Shown piece by piece: positions 22,614 to 23,452 of a stretch of DNA of 23,452 nt (its first letter is position 1; each line of letters begins with the position of its first letter). The DNA comes from a virus: IMG/VR virus record IMGVR_UViG_3300025769_000867, positions 1 to 23,452 of that record; one strand, written 5' to 3'. The notes under the pieces were generated by a model. The model was not told where the DNA came from and searched no databases. It saw nothing but the letters and a program-made list of their open reading frames with translations. Position numbers and translations under genes: made by a program.

Positions 22614-23452
22614 TTATGTGTATTTTATTGAGATATTTTTATATTGCACAGAAGAAGAAATAGCATAAGGGTTATACAGTATACCACCAGGTTCACCATT
22701 AGTATAAAGATTTTGGGACCCAGACTCAACCCAAAAAGAATTAAGTTTTCCTGGGGTTGTAGTGGAGGGGGTTAGATAATTGTTATACAAAAAATATTGG
22801 GGGGATTCATTATCATTATTTGGGATAACTTTTGCATTGGTTGACCTTAACCAATTTCTAACATCTTTTACATTAGCAGAAGGATTAATTTGAAGATAGA
22901 GACAAACCAGCCCAGCAACTGTAGGAGAAGCAGCTGAGGTTCCTCCACCTCGTGAATCCCCTAATGTGTAATGGAATAGAGGGCCTGTGGATTCGTTTAA
23001 AGCAATTGGGTAATTTTCAGTTAAAAAATCAATAACTGATTGAGAGTTGAATTGTATTTTGGCGTATTGAGGGTGAATAACAGTATCATTAAAGGTATAA
23101 GGACCATTGGTTGGGGATGCTGTAAGGGCATAAGAAGCCAAAGCGAATGTATCAACAGCAGGGCCCCTGCAGGAGACTGGGGAGAGGTGGATTCCAGCTG
23201 GGCTGAGTGATGTGTGTAAGGTGAATCCTCTAAGGTTAGTTAGTAGGCCCGCTTGAATAGTACTTCCATTAGAGTTTAAATTAGGTAATAAAAATTTTAT
23301 AGGAGTATTAGCTAAAGCTACAGAGCCTATAGTTATATCTCTTTCAAAATAGGTAGAATTAAGATAATTACTTACCATGTAGTCTTCTAAAAAAGGGTTA
23401 TTATCTAAAGAAGAAGAACATGAACTTGGAAGACTCCTATTTCCAGCGGCCA
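22614..23452 (-). CDS. Subtilisin-like serine protease, 5' end beyond the window
   Basis: The frame stays open from the stop at 22614-22616 to the right edge, giving 278 visible codons beyond the first in-frame ATG at 23378. That Met is not the true start, since the 24 codons upstream of it (23379-23450) encode AAGNRSLPSSCSSS, which carries the oxyanion-hole Asn. The catalytic Ser is in GGTSAASPTVAGL (Ser148 counted from the Met at 23378), and RGPAVDTFA is the same conserved segment as in the adjacent subtilase. The Asp and His motifs must lie outside the window. It is a paralogue of the split subtilase next to it, with only two bases between the genes. Whether this gene is intact cannot be judged. 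A virion or maturation protease role is inferred from context. Confidence 0.86.
   Translation of the reverse strand, partial: AAGNRSLPSSCSSSLDNNPFLEDYMVSNYLNSTYFERDITIGSVALANTPIKFLLPNLNSNGSTIQAGLLTNLRGFTLHTSLSPAGIHLSPVSCRGPAVDTFALASYALTASPTNGPYTFNDTVIHPQYAKIQFNSQSVIDFLTENYPIALNESTGPLFHYTLGDSRGGGTSAASPTVAGLVCLYLQINPSANVKDVRNWLRSTNAKVIPNNDNESPQYFLYNNYLTPSTTTPGKLNSFWVESGSQNLYTNGEPGGILYNPYAISSSVQYKNISIKYT

Noticed and set aside
23376-23378. The ATG at 23378 as the start of the right-edge subtilase
   Set aside because: The frame stays open upstream to the window edge and encodes the conserved AAGN motif, so the gene begins outside the window.

Overview
This window is a block of virion structural genes from a tailed phage with a contractile tail (a T4-like myovirus). 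The sequence is AT-rich. Every supported gene lies on the minus strand, so transcription runs from the right end of the window to the left. Genes are tightly packed: many start codons overlap the preceding stop codon (TAATG, ATGA or ATGGGTGA) or lie within a few bases of it. Most starts lack a Shine-Dalgarno sequence and have A-rich leaders instead. This fits a Bacteroidota-type host, perhaps an aquatic flavobacterial group, but that is an inference from translation signals and fibre style and not something the sequence proves. No tRNA, CRISPR array, integrase or insertion sequence was seen, and no stretch over 300 bases lacks a gene.

In transcription order (right to left), the window first holds two tandem subtilisin-like serine proteases. 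One is cut by the right edge. The other is split into an Asp/His half and an Asn/Ser half in overlapping frames. Next come the neck and tail-end proteins (gp13-like, gp14-like, gp15-like), a small coiled-coil protein, the tail sheath (gp18-like) and the tail tube (gp19-like). A strong intrinsic terminator follows. After it comes the tail assembly chaperone, whose reading frame appears to continue after a frameshift at a run of seven T residues. Then come the tape measure protein, a small proline-rich protein, a baseplate/tube-initiator candidate, a LysM-like gp53-type baseplate protein and a large baseplate hub protein ending in a zinc murein-peptidase domain. After a conserved-looking protein of unknown function, the left quarter holds tail-fibre-type proteins rich in Gly, Ser and Thr, interleaved with two related tiny helical proteins.

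Together the genes would build a contractile tail: chaperone plus tape measure set tail length, hub and baseplate nucleate tube and sheath, gp15/gp13/gp14 cap the tail and join it to the head, the hub peptidase opens peptidoglycan, and the fibres bind the host. Capsid, portal, terminase, most baseplate-wedge and replication genes are not in this window. A recurring minus-strand motif with core ATATTTATA lies shortly upstream of about ten genes and is the best candidate for a late promoter or leader element.

The most interesting points are the predicted +1 or -2 frameshift in the chaperone gene, the subtilase split across two frames, the repeated leader motif, and a duplicated module of a tiny helical protein followed by a fibre.
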